Assembly: GCF_002795265.1 (NCBI RefSeq)
Contig: NZ_CP024870.1
Span: forward strand, 124,001-188,000
Source of the DNA: Spiroplasma clarkii
GTDB taxonomy: Bacteria; Bacillota_I; Bacilli_A; Mycoplasmatales; Mycoplasmataceae
DNA: 64,000 bases
Reading direction: 5' to 3'
A model generated the notes under the pieces. That model saw nothing but the letters and a program-made list of their open reading frames with translations, had not been told where the DNA came from and did not search any database. A program made the position numbers and the translations under genes. This document shows, one piece after another, positions 20,044 to 29,973 of the stretch. The stretch's first letter is position 1. Each line of letters starts with the position of its first letter.

Positions 20044-20227
20044 AATTGTAGTTCACGTCGTCATTGGAATCTGTTTATTACTCTGAAGCATTTTGTCATA
20101 TTATATAGTCAGAAAAGACAAACAGAATTTTATAAGTAAAAAAACACTTAGCCATTATTTTGTGCAAAGCATACCTTTAATTTTATTTGTTAGTGGTTCG
20201 CTGGTGTTGACTCTCTTATTTATTTAG
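20036..20227 (+). CDS. Small two-helix membrane protein
   Basis: A 63-residue ORF starting with GTG 20036, overlapping the end of the preceding gene by 8 bp, with two hydrophobic segments (about 3-23 and 45-62) around a basic loop (RKDKQNFISKK). Its size, layout and position at the end of a PTS operon mirror the protein at 1098-1325, though sequence similarity is slight. It contains one TGA Trp codon. Function unknown. Confidence 0.55.
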
Positions 20228-20275
20228 ATAAATTAATTTTTGCTACAGTTATTTTGATAGTAATCTCAATATTCT

Positions 20276-20311
20276 AATAGCCAGTGATAGAAGTCACTGG
20301 CTATTTAATTT
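20276..20311 (+). terminator. Terminator of the PTS-phosphatase operon
   Basis: Perfect 12-bp stem AATAGCCAGTGA / TCACTGGCTATT with a 6-nt loop. The T tract after it is short and interrupted. Confidence 0.8.
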
Positions 20312-20410
20312 GCATCACCTACAATTAGATTTTTTCCCTCATTATTTTTTGTTATTTTTCTAAATATAATTTTTAAACAACAAAACTTTCTAAAAAAAAT
20401 TTTAAACTTT

Positions 20411-20438
20411 TTGGCGAAAAAGCATTTTATCATACGAT
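20411..20438 (+). promoter_or_regulatory. Candidate promoter of the structured RNA
   Basis: TTGGCG (20411-20416), 16-nt spacer, TACGAT (20433-20438). Transcription would begin near 20445, a few bases before the first helix of the structured region. Each box matches consensus at 4 of 6 positions. Confidence 0.45.
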
Positions 20439-20445
20439 AAATTAA

Positions 20446-21455
20446 ATGAGGGGTGATACTGTTGAGGTCAAGTTGAGTTGTTGCAAATTGGCCATGACCT
20501 ATTCAATTGAATAGCACCCCTCCCAACTCAAACCTACATTTTTAATGGTTTTTATTCTATTCTTCAAAGAAAACCCAATTTTGTAGTTAGGAGTTGGCTA
20601 AGCTCTTTATTATAAACCATTTGTCATCAGTCCCATTTCTTGTTCTTGCATTACAAGATTACATTGCAAATTATCTTCATTGCATTGTGTGAAGCAATCA
20701 GCAAAATGTGAGTTCTTCTCCTCACCTAGTGGCATTTCTCTTTGGCTACTGCTTATTGCAAACACTACTGCTTGGCATAATGAGTTTATAAAAGCATGTT
20801 TTATCATAGCATGTTCCTTTCAAAATAAGTAAAATATTCTCTATCTTTCAAAATATAATCAATTAAAAGCAATTGGTAGATTAATAGTTCAATTCTCGGC
20901 TAAAATTCAGACTCATGTTTAGCCGCTCCTTATCCTTTCAAAACATTAGCTCTACCAAAAGCATTTCGTCATAAAAATAGTATTCATAGTTGTTTAATTG
21001 TAATAATAGTCTGTGTTTTGGATAACTGATTGCCTTTAATAAATCAGTTGCTTTGTTAATACTTGCTTCAAGTATTAACACACCACTTCACAAAAACCAT
21101 TAAATGAACTGTTTCCTTTTGCAATTCAAATAATGATAACCAGGATATATTCATTAAAAACTTTTGTTAAATTATTAAAGAGTCTTACAACTCTTAATAC
21201 TTTAATTTTTTCATAGAGCACCTTCTCTACAAGTCATGCCGCTCTGTGAAATCTATAGTGTATATGATCAGAATAAAATAATTATTTTGGTAGCAATACC
21301 TCTGATCATTATATATTCACTTCCATTTAAGATAACTTAAATAAACACAATTATTCCCTTTGTGGAACACTAATCACTCATTAAGTGATAACAGGTTATT
21401 ATTCAAATAACCACTCAATCATAAAAAGCCTGCAACTAGTATTGCAGGCTTTTAT
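20446..21455 (+). ncRNA. Candidate large structured non-coding RNA (about 1 kb)
   Basis: No credible ORF exists here on either strand, yet the + strand is full of strong complementary pairs. Main helices: 20448-55/20515-22 (GAGGGGTG/CACCCCTC); 20465-70/20495-500; 20523-29/20591-97, with 20473-80 as an alternative or pseudoknot partner of 20524-31; 20534-38/20582-86; 20708-12/20721-25; 20788-93/20799-804; 20873-80/20951-58 enclosing 20897-904/20918-25; 21024-31/21042-49; 21054-65/21069-80 (12 bp); 21178-83/21190-95; 21212-19/21241-48; 21265-72/21301-08 enclosing a GNRA-capped hairpin GGTA-GCAA-TACC (21289-300); 21373-78/21384-89; 21394-400/21406-12. It ends in a strong intrinsic terminator. 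Size and complexity recall ornate large RNAs such as ROOL, GOLLD or OLE, but I cannot assign a family. Confidence 0.65.
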
Positions 21456-21458
21456 TTT
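21424..21458 (+). terminator. Terminator of the structured RNA
   Basis: Perfect 12-bp stem AAAAGCCTGCAA / TTGCAGGCTTTT, 6-nt loop, then TATTTT. With no upstream gene after the previous terminator, it must serve a transcript starting within 20.3-21.4 kb. Confidence 0.9.
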
Positions 21459-21481
21459 GTAAACTCGTAAATTTATCCATA

Positions 21482-21547
21482 TTTGGAATTGCGTTCCAGA
21501 AAATTTTTTAATTTTAGATTTAAAATAAAAATGAGCAGAAAACCTGC
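21482..21547 (+). promoter_or_regulatory. Operator site 1, promoter and 5' mRNA hairpin
   Basis: Palindrome TTTGGAAT-TGC-GTTCCAGA centred at 21491, then TAAAAT (-10) at 21521-21526, 30 bp from the palindrome centre to the first base of the -10. The -35 region is poor. At the predicted transcript 5' end lies a hairpin GCAG / CTGC (21535-21547). One of six related sites in the window. Confidence 0.6.
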
Positions 21548-21566
21548 CATTGAAAGGAAAAAAATA

Positions 21567-23546
21567 GTGAAAAATCTAATTAAAATAGCAGCCTCACTTG
21601 GTTTAACTGCACCCTTAGGTATGAGTGTAGTGGCATGTGGTGGTAAAAGTAATGTTATTACATATTCATATGTAAACAATGGTACTGATAAAGATGCATC
21701 AAAAATGTTTGCAGATCTTGAACAAAAGTACTATGAAATTTATGGAACAAAATACAAATTAGAAGGAAAAGCTTACCAAGATGAAAATCAACTTCCAGAA
21801 GATATCATGACTGTTGGTAATGCTTCAGCACCTGATGTTTTTGCAGCAAATGTAGATGCAGCTGCAAAACTGGCAACAAATAATGCAATTCTTGCCCTTG
21901 AAGGAGCTGACTCTCCACAAGGAGCAGATCAAATTCTTAAAAATTTAAACTATAATGAAGATTATGCAAATCAAAAATTAACTGCCTTTAAAGCAGATGA
22001 TGGAGCCTCAATGAGTTCATCAGACAAATGAGGTGCTTGATTACCTTATGCAGTTAAAGCATCAAAAATTAAATCAAATAATGCAAGTTCAAATGAAACC
22101 AAGGCAGTACAATACGGAATTACAAAACACCTTGGAGTTGGTGGAGGAACTGCTGTAGTTTCTACAAGTGAAAAGTCAATAGCTACATTTAATGCTATGG
22201 GAATGTTAAATTCAATTACATTAAAACCAGATGGAGGAATAGACTGAAAAGCAAATGCTGACGGTTTTTCAATTAAACAATTAGCTACTTGATCCGCTGA
22301 GTCAGAAAATTCATATGTGCCCTTCTTAATTGATAGAGGAATGTGATGAATGTACCCAGTTTATGCAAATATTGTTAGTGACCCAATTAGTGGTACTGTT
22401 TATAAAGCAGCAGATATTGGAATGAACTGAGTAAATGACAGTTCACTACCATATTATGATACAAATGATGGAAAATACTCATCAGTGTGAACTAATAAAT
22501 ACTTTACTACATCAGCTAGAGAAGTTGTTGGTAAATGATTTGAATTATTTGCCCAACAATTTAAAGTAGCAAAAAACAAACTTGCTGGAACTGGTCAAAT
22601 TTCAGAACTACCAGAAAATCTGCTAGACCCATCTCAAAATGCAGCAGTTCAAGCAAATATGATTGATAATGAAATTGCTGGTGGAGTAAACTATGAACCC
22701 GGAAGCTACTTTGATATGTTAAAAGGATTTAGAGAGTTTGCAAAAATGGATTATGTTGGGCTTGACCACTTAAAATTATGAAGTGAAGCAGATAGTGCTG
22801 ATTTATATAATAAATATGAAAGCCAAGGAGTAAATAAATGACTTTCACCTGCAGGTAGTGGGATGATGGTGTTTAATGCTAGACTTGGATCAAATGCTGC
22901 TAAATTAAGAGCTGCCCAACAATGAGTTGAATTAATGTTTGGGGCATCTGAAGTTAAAAATGAAGCTGGTGAACAAGAAATTAAATTTGATGATGATGGA
23001 GGGGTATTTAACTTTAAAGACCAATTCTCAAAATTAGGTGATAACCCAGCCAAAATTGCAATTCTTGATGAATCACTTAGAGAAACTGGTGAATTTAAAA
23101 CTGCACTTGACAGTAAAGTTGATGTTAAATACAACAGAGCGATAAATGAAGATTCAGAATATAAAAGTTGAATTGGAACTGATCAAAATAAAATTAAAAA
23201 TGAAAAAGATGCAATCTTTAGACTTGAATCAATTTCTATTAGATTAGCAGCAAGTTTATATGGATCAGAAAATGCAACACTTAGTTGAGCACCAAACGTT
23301 TCATCATATGACACTGCAACAGATAATGATTGACATGGAAATAATGCAATGAAACCATCATTAACTGCTGCACTTGTTACAGGAGTTGCAAGTGATGCAG
23401 CTTTCCAAGATGTATTTGGTTTCTTTTCAGATAAATCATTAGATTGAATGAACGATACAAAATTTACATCTCGTAGAGATAAATTTGTTGATGACCTAAT
23501 TAAGAGTTTAGCTGATTTAAATAAAAATCAATCAGAACAAAACTAG
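21567..23546 (+). CDS. Sugar-binding lipoprotein of ABC importer (solute-binding family 1)
   Basis: A 659-residue extracellular binding protein. From GTG 21567 the signal reads MKNLIKIAASLGLTAPLGMSVVAC with a lipobox Cys. RBS AAAGGA is 8 nt upstream, making GTG a better start than ATG 21531, which has no RBS and lies in the 5' hairpin. APDVFAANVDAAAKL and WGAWLPYAVK are typical of sugar-binding proteins of the MalE/UgpB class, though it is longer than usual (about 420). It begins an operon with two MalF/MalG-type permeases and an ATPase. Ligand unknown, probably an oligosaccharide given its size. Confidence 0.85.
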
Positions 23547-23552
23547 AATCAA

Positions 23553-23584
23553 AATAATGTTTATTCTTAAGGATAAACATTATT
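23553..23584 (+). promoter_or_regulatory. Intercistronic hairpin after the binding-protein gene
   Basis: Perfect 12-bp stem AATAATGTTTAT / ATAAACATTATT with an 8-nt loop and no T tract, starting 6 bp after the lipoprotein stop. Probably an mRNA-processing or partial-termination element that lets the binding protein be made in excess over the membrane subunits. Confidence 0.6.
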
Positions 23585-23598
23585 TATTAAAAGAAATA

Positions 23599-24099
23599 AT
23601 GAAGAATATAAAAGATTATATTATTGAAAAAACTCAAATATTTATCAGCGAAAAAAAAGCAATGTTCATTATTGGACTCATTGCAATTAATATGGTCGTT
23701 CTATCAATGTGTTTCATTTGAAATTTAGTTAGTGATCAAAACACATTGGCAAATTTATCAAATCAGGCAGAAGAATATATAAATTTAAAAAATAAAATGA
23801 CAATGATTATTGTGTCTTTCATTTTTAATGCAGTCTTAAATATTGTTTATGTATTGTATGTCTACCTTTCAATTTCAAGAAAAAAAGTAGGTTATGTGTT
23901 TGTAATATTTTGATTTTTTGTATGAGCATTATTTTCAATTGGTACTTTTATAATGTATGATACCAATATTTGATTAAAGTCTATTAATTTACTTGTTGGA
24001 ATCAGTTGTACTTTTATGTTACTAGTTTTATTTTTTGACTTACAAAAAAGAAAAAGAGAAATTGATTTTACAAGTAGAAAAGAAAGAAGTAAATTTTAG
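23599..24099 (+). CDS. Four-helix membrane protein of unknown function
   Basis: A 166-residue protein with about four hydrophobic segments (about 22-45, 68-93, 99-121, 130-150) and charged ends. It contains TGA Trp codons (CFIWNLV, FWFFVWALF). It lies between the binding protein and the first permease, 13 bp before the next start. A comparable accessory membrane protein sits in the other importer operon at 38194-38763. I do not recognise the family. Confidence 0.7.
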
Positions 24100-24111
24100 A
24101 AAGGAAAAAAT

Positions 24112-26430
24112 ATGAAACAAGCAGAAATGGAAATGTTTAGAGCTTACTCTGCAAGTGACAACAAAAATTCAGTAATTGACTTTGAACAAACTAAAAGAAC
24201 AATTAAAAAAGTTGAACAAAAAGAATACAAAGAAAAAATAGTTGCATTAAAAAATTATATTAAGTTACATATGCAGGGAAAAAGTATTTTTCGATTGTCA
24301 CTGCTAACAATTCAAGTGAAAACTAAACAAATGTTTTCAAAAAAAGATTCAGCCAATAAGCAAGATGCTGAGTTTATAAAAAAAATTTGAAGTGATCGAG
24401 CAGCTACAAAAAAAGAATATGGAAGACAATATTATAAAACACAAGTAAATATTATCAAAGAAGAATACAAAAATAATTTATTAAAAAATATTAATACCTT
24501 TAAAAGTAAAAAGAAAAATATCTCAGAAAATAAATTACTTGTCTCAAGAGATGGTGTCATTCATGACAATAAATTTTTAAATGTAAGAACTGAAAAAATT
24601 CTTGATGTTAAAAAACAAGTTAAAGAAGTTAAACTAAATTTTAAAAGTGATTCATCAATCAGTAAAAAATTAAATAAATTAAAACTAAAAGTTCTTGTTG
24701 AAGAATTGAATTCAAAAATTTCTTATGAAGGTGAATTTAAATTTAAAATTTATAATTCAAAATATATTTACCTTGAAAAACTTTTAGAATTAAAAAAAGC
24801 ATCAAGAGAGGCAATTGCCAAGAACAAAACTTTGTTAAAAGAAGTTGACAGTAAATCTCAAAAACTTGAAATCAAAAAAATTAAAAAAGAAGAACTTAAA
24901 TTATTCTTTAAAAAGATTTCAACAAACTTGAAAGAACTATTTACTAGAAAAATTAAATATAAAAATTTTAAACAAAACAATATGCTTTTTTACAATGAGT
25001 ATAAAAGTCAAATCACAAAAAGAAGTAGTCACTTAAAATATTTTGAGTTACTACATAAAAGTAAAAGCTTAAAGATATCTGAAAACATGAACAAAAGAAA
25101 ATTATCTTTAGAACATAAAGCAGAGATATCTGAAATTTATGAAAAAACCCCAATCATCTATTCATGATGAAAAGTCTGTTTAGCTACAGTGCTAACAATA
25201 ATTCTTCCTGGATTGGGTACTCTAATTAACAAACAATTTATCAAAGGAGCACTACAAATACTCGCTTCAGTATTTTTCTACATCTTGTTGTTATATGCAA
25301 TGGGGTTTGGAAACATCGAAGGTGATGGTATTTTTGGATTAAGAAAATTGGGTCATGCCGATAACTTATGAGAAGTTGGTGATGCAAGGTACTTTATAAT
25401 CGAAGGATCTCTTGCAGTATTATTTTTAACAATGTTTATTATGTGAAATTTAATTAATGCTTATGGTACTTATAAAATTTCGATAGCAAGTAAAAATGGT
25501 GCCAGAGTTAAAACTTGAACTGAGTCAAAAAATTATTTTACAGACATTGGTTATCCGGTAATGACTTCAATTCCCACAATTGCTATGCTCCTTGTGGTTG
25601 TGTTGATTCCAATTGTCACAACATTCTTATTAGCATTTACAAACTATAAACCAAACAATGCAGCAAATTTTCAATGAGATGGTTTCAATCGTTTTAAAGA
25701 AATTTTTACACCTGAATGAGCAGAGACAATGCAAAATATTTTTGGGTGAACTATGATTTGAACAGTCTTTACATGACTAAGTGCATTTATTATTTCCTTA
25801 ACACTTGCCACAGTTTTAAATAACAAAAGAGTTAAAGGAAAATTATTATTTAGATTAATTTATGTATTGCCTTGAGCAATACCTGGCTTTATAACGATTC
25901 TACTATTCAAAATAATGTTTTTACCAGGAAGTATTTTAAGTAACTTCTTTGGTAATGATACATTTCAATCAGTACCCTTGTATGCCAAAATTTCAGTAAT
26001 AATGATCCAAATGTGATCAGGATATTGCGTCAATTTAGTTTTAATTACAGGTATTTTACAAAGTATCACCACCGATTTATATGAAGCTGCTGAAATTGAT
26101 GGAGCCAAGGGCTCATCAAAATTATTTAAAATAACTTTACCACTAATTATTTATCAAATGACTCCAATTCTTGTTGGACAATTTATGGGAGCATTCAATA
26201 ACTTTGGTATAATCTATCTTTACTTAGATGGAGGACCTTACTTTACTGATGTTAATCTCCAAGGTGGAGCCGGGGCTACTGAAACCATTGCTTCATTAAT
26301 CTATAAATTAATTAGTGCTGGTAAGGCTGGTTTGGCATCTGCTATGAACATTATTGTGTCAGGAGTCATTGTCGCAATTTCAGTAACAATCTTAATGAGA
26401 TCAAAATCTGTTAAAGGAGGTGTAGCTTAA
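24112..26430 (+). CDS. MalF-type ABC permease with long N-terminal extension
   Basis: A 772-residue permease; MalF/UgpA-type subunits are usually 290-450. Residues 1 to about 345 are very rich in Lys and Glu with coiled-coil character (EVDSKSQKLEIKKIKKEELKL) and no membrane segment. Then come membrane helices, with ILPGLGTLINKQFIKGALQI followed by the binding-protein-dependent transport domain with the EAA loop DLYEAAEIDGAKGSSKLFKITLPL, which docks on the ATPase. RBS AAGGA precedes ATG 24112; its stop overlaps the next ATG by one base. The extension resembles in character, not sequence, those on the xylose-type permeases. Confidence 0.88.
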
Positions 26431-28097
26431 TGCAAGAGTTTGCTATAACTAAGTCAGTAAAAAAAGTTAAAAAATTTAAGCGATTAAATTTAATCACTTT
26501 TGATATATTTGAAAGTTTTAATAAAGACTTTAAAAAAATAATTAGTGATGGTTCAGTAAAACTAAATTTACAATCAGTTAACAAATTTGAAAGAACAACT
26601 TCAAAAGAACTTGTTTCGTTTTATAAAAAAAATGATAGAAACTGATACATCCCCTCATGCTTTTTATTGCTGACAAAGAACTTTAAAATTGACAACGATC
26701 AAAAAAACAATTACCTGATTCTTGCAAAATACTTAAGCATTTATGCATCTCAAATTTCTAAAAATAAATTAAGTGTTGAAAGTAATAAATTATTAGAAGA
26801 TATCATTGTGGCAAAAGCAAACCAGTTAGACAAGAAATTTGGAGAACTGGTGGAAGGTATTTTTACAAGTAATCTTAAAAATTTATTACAAGATGAATGT
26901 TTTGCAGATGTTGAAAAAGATTTAATCAACATTTGAGATAAAGCAACTCAAGTAATTAAAGTTTTATTTAAAAACATTCATGACAATTATTTTATCAATG
27001 ATAACATCTCAAGTTTAATTGAAGATATAATCAAGTATTACTTTATAAAAAATGAAATGATGGTATTTTTAAAACAGAAGAAAAAACATCTTGGCTTTGT
27101 CAATGATGAAAATTATGAATACTTCTCATCTCAACAAATGATTCTACTTGATAGAATTAGACAAATGACTGTTAGAATTGATGTTGATCTATCAGAACAC
27201 ATTATTTCTGAAATAACTGAATTAGATATTAAAGTAAATTTATCAGATTTACCACCAATGACTTACAATGATTGGTTTGCTCTGTTAATCAAATATGCTA
27301 TTTTAATTTTTTGAGCCATAGTCATTCTTTATCCAATCTTTATCTTGTTGAAACAAAGTTTCAATGATAGAAACTCAAAAGTTATTATTGATATTCAAAA
27401 CTTTATTTTTACTACAAATACTTATAAAGGTTTGTTTGCTGAAACTTTGTTTTTAAGATGATTGTTGAATTCAACAATGATTGCTTTGGCAAATATGTTC
27501 TTTACAATCTTTATAGTTTCGCTAACAGCCTATTCATTTAGTAGGTTTAAATACAAAGGAAAATCTGCTTTTCTAATAGCACTGTTAGTTACTCAAATGA
27601 TTCCTTCATTTACAAGTATCATTGTGTATTACATTATGACCGAATTACTAAAAGCATCATTTTCAATCCCACCAGTCTTTACTCTAATTTTTATTTATAC
27701 AGGTGGGGGAGTTGCCAGTAATACAGTAATACTTAAAGGGTACATGGATTCAATATCTCAAGATATTGATGACGCTGCTCGAATTGATGGATGTAGTCAT
27801 TTTTGAATTTACAGCAGAATCATCATGCCTTTGTGTAAACCAATGATAGTGTTAATTGCATTAATGTCATTTATTGGTCCCTTTGGAGATGTAATTCTCC
27901 CCCAACTAATTTTAAAAAACCAAGAAGATTACACGGTAGCTGTGGGATTAAATATGTTCATTAACTCTGAACGTCTCAAAAACTATGGTGGATATTTTGC
28001 TGGAGCTACATTGGTATCAGTACCAATTGTTATACTATTTATTAGTTTACAAAAATATGTAGTTGCTGGATTAACAACAGGAGGAGTGAAAGGTTAA
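26430..28097 (+). CDS. MalG-type ABC permease with N-terminal extension
   Basis: A 555-residue permease, about twice the usual MalG/UgpE length (about 280). Residues 1 to about 285 form a soluble, charged, mostly helical region (ESNKLLEDIIVAKANQLDKKFGELVEG). The membrane part begins near WFALLIKYAILIFWAIVILYPIF and includes LTAYSFSRFKYKGK and the EAA loop QDIDDAARIDGCSHFWIYSRIIMPL. ATG 26430 overlaps the preceding TAA. Both membrane subunits of this importer thus carry large cytosolic additions. Confidence 0.88.
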
Positions 28098-28098
28098 T

Positions 28099-29172
28099 AT
28101 GAAAGTAGAACTTAGAAATATTTCAAAAAAATATGAAGGAAATAATGTTTACACATTAAATGACATCAATATGACTATTGATGATAATGATTTTTGTGTC
28201 CTACTAGGACCTAGTGGTTGCGGGAAAACTACTTTATTAAGAATGGTGGTTGGTTTAAACTCAGTCACCAAAGGTGACTTGTTATTTAATAACAAAAGAG
28301 TAAATGACTTACCACCAAAAGATCGAGATATTGCCATGGTTTTTCAAAGTTATGCCTTGTATCCTCATATGAATGTTTATAAAAACATGGCTTTTGGTTT
28401 AAAAATGAAAAAAGAAAAAACCAGTGTAATTGACAACCGTGTTAAAGATGTTGCAAAAATTCTTAACATTAGTCATTTACTCTATAAAAAACCAAGTGAA
28501 ATTTCAGGAGGTCAACGTCAAAGAGTAGCTTTGGGAAGAGCTATTGTAAGAAAACCAAGTTTATTTTTAATGGATGAACCCTTAAGTAATTTAGATGCAA
28601 AGTTGCGTGAAAACATGAGAGTTGAATTAGTAAAATTGCACCAATCACTGGGGTCTACAACAATTTATGTAACTCATGACCAAATTGAAGCTATGACAAT
28701 GGGGACAAAAATTATTTTAATGCATAACCAAAAAATTCAACAAATTGGGAAACCAATGGATTTGTATAATGATCCAAAAAATCTTTTTGTAGCAAACTTT
28801 ATTGGTAACCCAACCATAAACAATTTTAAAGGAAAAGTAAAAGACGGTTACTTTATAAATGACAGTGGTCTTTTAAAAATTAAACTAAAACCTGAAGAAA
28901 TTGAAAAAATCAACAAACTAAAAATTGAAAATATTGTATTTTGTATCAGAAGTGAAGAAATCAAGCAAGTTTTAAAAGATGAAGATGCCCAAGTTACTGT
29001 AATCCACATTGAGAGATTAGGTAAAGAAAGTGAAATTCGAGGAGCTATTGATTCAGATAATAATATTACAATCACTAGCAAAAGTGATATTGAACTTGAA
29101 GCATACAGTAAGATCAAAGTAAAATTCAATAACTATTTCTTGTTTGATGAAAAAACTGAAAACAGAATATAA
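28099..29172 (+). CDS. ABC sugar importer ATPase, MsmK/MalK type
   Basis: A 357-residue ATPase that energises the importer encoded just upstream. Walker A GPSGCGKTT, Q-loop VFQSYALYPHM, signature SGGQRQR, Walker B LFLMDEPLSNLD and switch His in VTHDQIEAMTMG are intact. The C-terminal regulatory OB domain is present and of normal length, unlike the other MalK-type protein in the window (40003-41985). It ends the operon. Confidence 0.93.
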   Translation: MKVELRNISKKYEGNNVYTLNDINMTIDDNDFCVLLGPSGCGKTTLLRMVVGLNSVTKGDLLFNNKRVNDLPPKDRDIAMVFQSYALYPHMNVYKNMAFGLKMKKEKTSVIDNRVKDVAKILNISHLLYKKPSEISGGQRQRVALGRAIVRKPSLFLMDEPLSNLDAKLRENMRVELVKLHQSLGSTTIYVTHDQIEAMTMGTKIILMHNQKIQQIGKPMDLYNDPKNLFVANFIGNPTINNFKGKVKDGYFINDSGLLKIKLKPEEIEKINKLKIENIVFCIRSEEIKQVLKDEDAQVTVIHIERLGKESEIRGAIDSDNNITITSKSDIELEAYSKIKVKFNNYFLFDEKTENRI

Positions 29173-29196
29173 AAAACCAATGAAAATTGGTTTTTT
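29171..29196. terminator. Bidirectional terminator
   Basis: AAAAAACCAA / TTGGTTTTTT with a 6-nt loop (TGAAAA). T runs on both strands let it serve both the + strand ATPase gene and the converging minus-strand lipoprotein gene, whose stop codon it overlaps. Confidence 0.85.
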
Positions 29197-29779
29197 ATAT
29201 GCCTAGATTTTTGGTGTCAATATTGTTTATATAAAGGTTCTTAATTTCCTTGGTAGAATTTAAGTTATTGTATTGGCCAAGATTACCTTCAGTAGTTTCA
29301 AATTTATATTTTTCTAAGACTATCTCTTTAAAATGTAGTTGATTTTCTTCAATATCTGGGTCTAAATTATAATTTTTAACTCTAATAATATCAACTAGTT
29401 CATTCTCATCAAGTTTAAGAACTTCATTTTGTTTGAAAACTGAATTTTGGTAATTGAAAGTGATAGTTTCTGAAAATTGTTTGTTAAAGGTGTATTCATC
29501 AACAAACTGATTGCGTAAGTGTCAAAATTTTTCATTTTCAAATTTGTCACTGGCAAATGATTTTATAGCATCAATAACTAGTGGACTCCAGTCAATTTTG
29601 GTGTTTTCTTCCTCTTTGAAGATTATTGGGTCAGATTTACTAATTAAGTTCTCATAATTTCCTGAAATTCTACTAGGTAAATACTCATAGGGATCATTTC
29701 CTGGATCTAGGCATGCAACAGTGTTGGTGACTAGATTAAAACTCATTAGTACCAGCGAAAGGTTAAGGATTTTTTTCAT
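29195..29779 (-). CDS. Lipoprotein of unknown function (only minus-strand gene)
   Basis: A 194-residue protein read on the minus strand, start at 29779 and TAA at 29195-29197, with one TGA Trp codon. Signal MKKILNLSLVLMSFNLVTNTVAC has a lipobox Cys at about residue 23. The mature part is acidic and hydrophilic (EEENTKIDWSPLVIDAIKSF) and matches no family I know. AGGT precedes the start. It diverges from mtlA; operator site 2 lies in between and, with a TATAAT reading leftward (29816-29811), may control this gene. Confidence 0.75.
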
Positions 29780-29825
29780 TTTTTACCTCATGTTTTTTCT
29801 ATCATTTATTATTATAAATCATCAA

Positions 29826-29845
29826 TTTGGAATTGGGTTCCCAGA
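29826..29845. promoter_or_regulatory. Operator site 2 (divergent region)
   Basis: TTTGGAAT-TGG-GTTCCCAG, centred at 29835. The leftward TATAAT (29816-29811) starts 19 bp away, in phase with the 29/30 and 39/40 bp spacings of the other sites. The mtl promoter lies further off in the other direction. Confidence 0.5.
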
Positions 29846-29890
29846 AGCTGATTATTCTATAAACAACACTATTAGCGTAATAATTCAAAT

Positions 29891-29945
29891 TATAATGTGA
29901 TATTTTCACTATTTCCGTTGTTTTTTAGAAATTTTTGGGTACAAT
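29891..29945 (+). promoter_or_regulatory. mtl operon promoter
   Basis: TTGTTT (29918-29923), 16-nt spacer, TACAAT (29940-29945), followed by RBS AAAGGA and ATG 29974. Just upstream is a small inverted repeat GTGA-TATTT-TCAC that could bind a regulator. Confidence 0.5.
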
Positions 29946-29973
29946 GTAATTGTGAAAGGAAAAATTATAAATT

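Noticed and set aside
20610-20807. A 65-codon ORF on the minus strand inside the structured region
   Set aside because: No ribosome-binding site, odd composition (many Cys, Gln, Met) and it lies over strong + strand helices. It is more easily explained as chance in non-coding DNA.
20870-20960. tRNA-like appearance (TTCAATTC near nested stems)
   Set aside because: The two 8-bp helices (20873-80/20951-58 and 20897-904/20918-25) do not form a cloverleaf, and the T-loop-like bases lack a pairing stem. No CCA end.
20446-21455. RNase P RNA, tmRNA, SRP RNA or rRNA
   Set aside because: I could not see the conserved cores of these RNAs on either strand (for example GAGGAAAGUC of RNase P or a tRNA-like end of tmRNA).
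21531-21566. ATG 21531 as start of the binding lipoprotein
   Set aside because: No ribosome-binding site, it lies at the predicted mRNA 5' end, and the added residues (MSRKPAIERKKI) would precede an already complete signal peptide. GTG 21567 with AAAGGA is preferred.
29826-29863. Operator site 2 as control of the mtl operon
   Set aside because: Its centre is only 23 bp from the nearest rightward TATAAA and over 100 bp from the better mtl promoter at 29918-29945; neither fits the spacing of the other sites. The leftward gene fits better.
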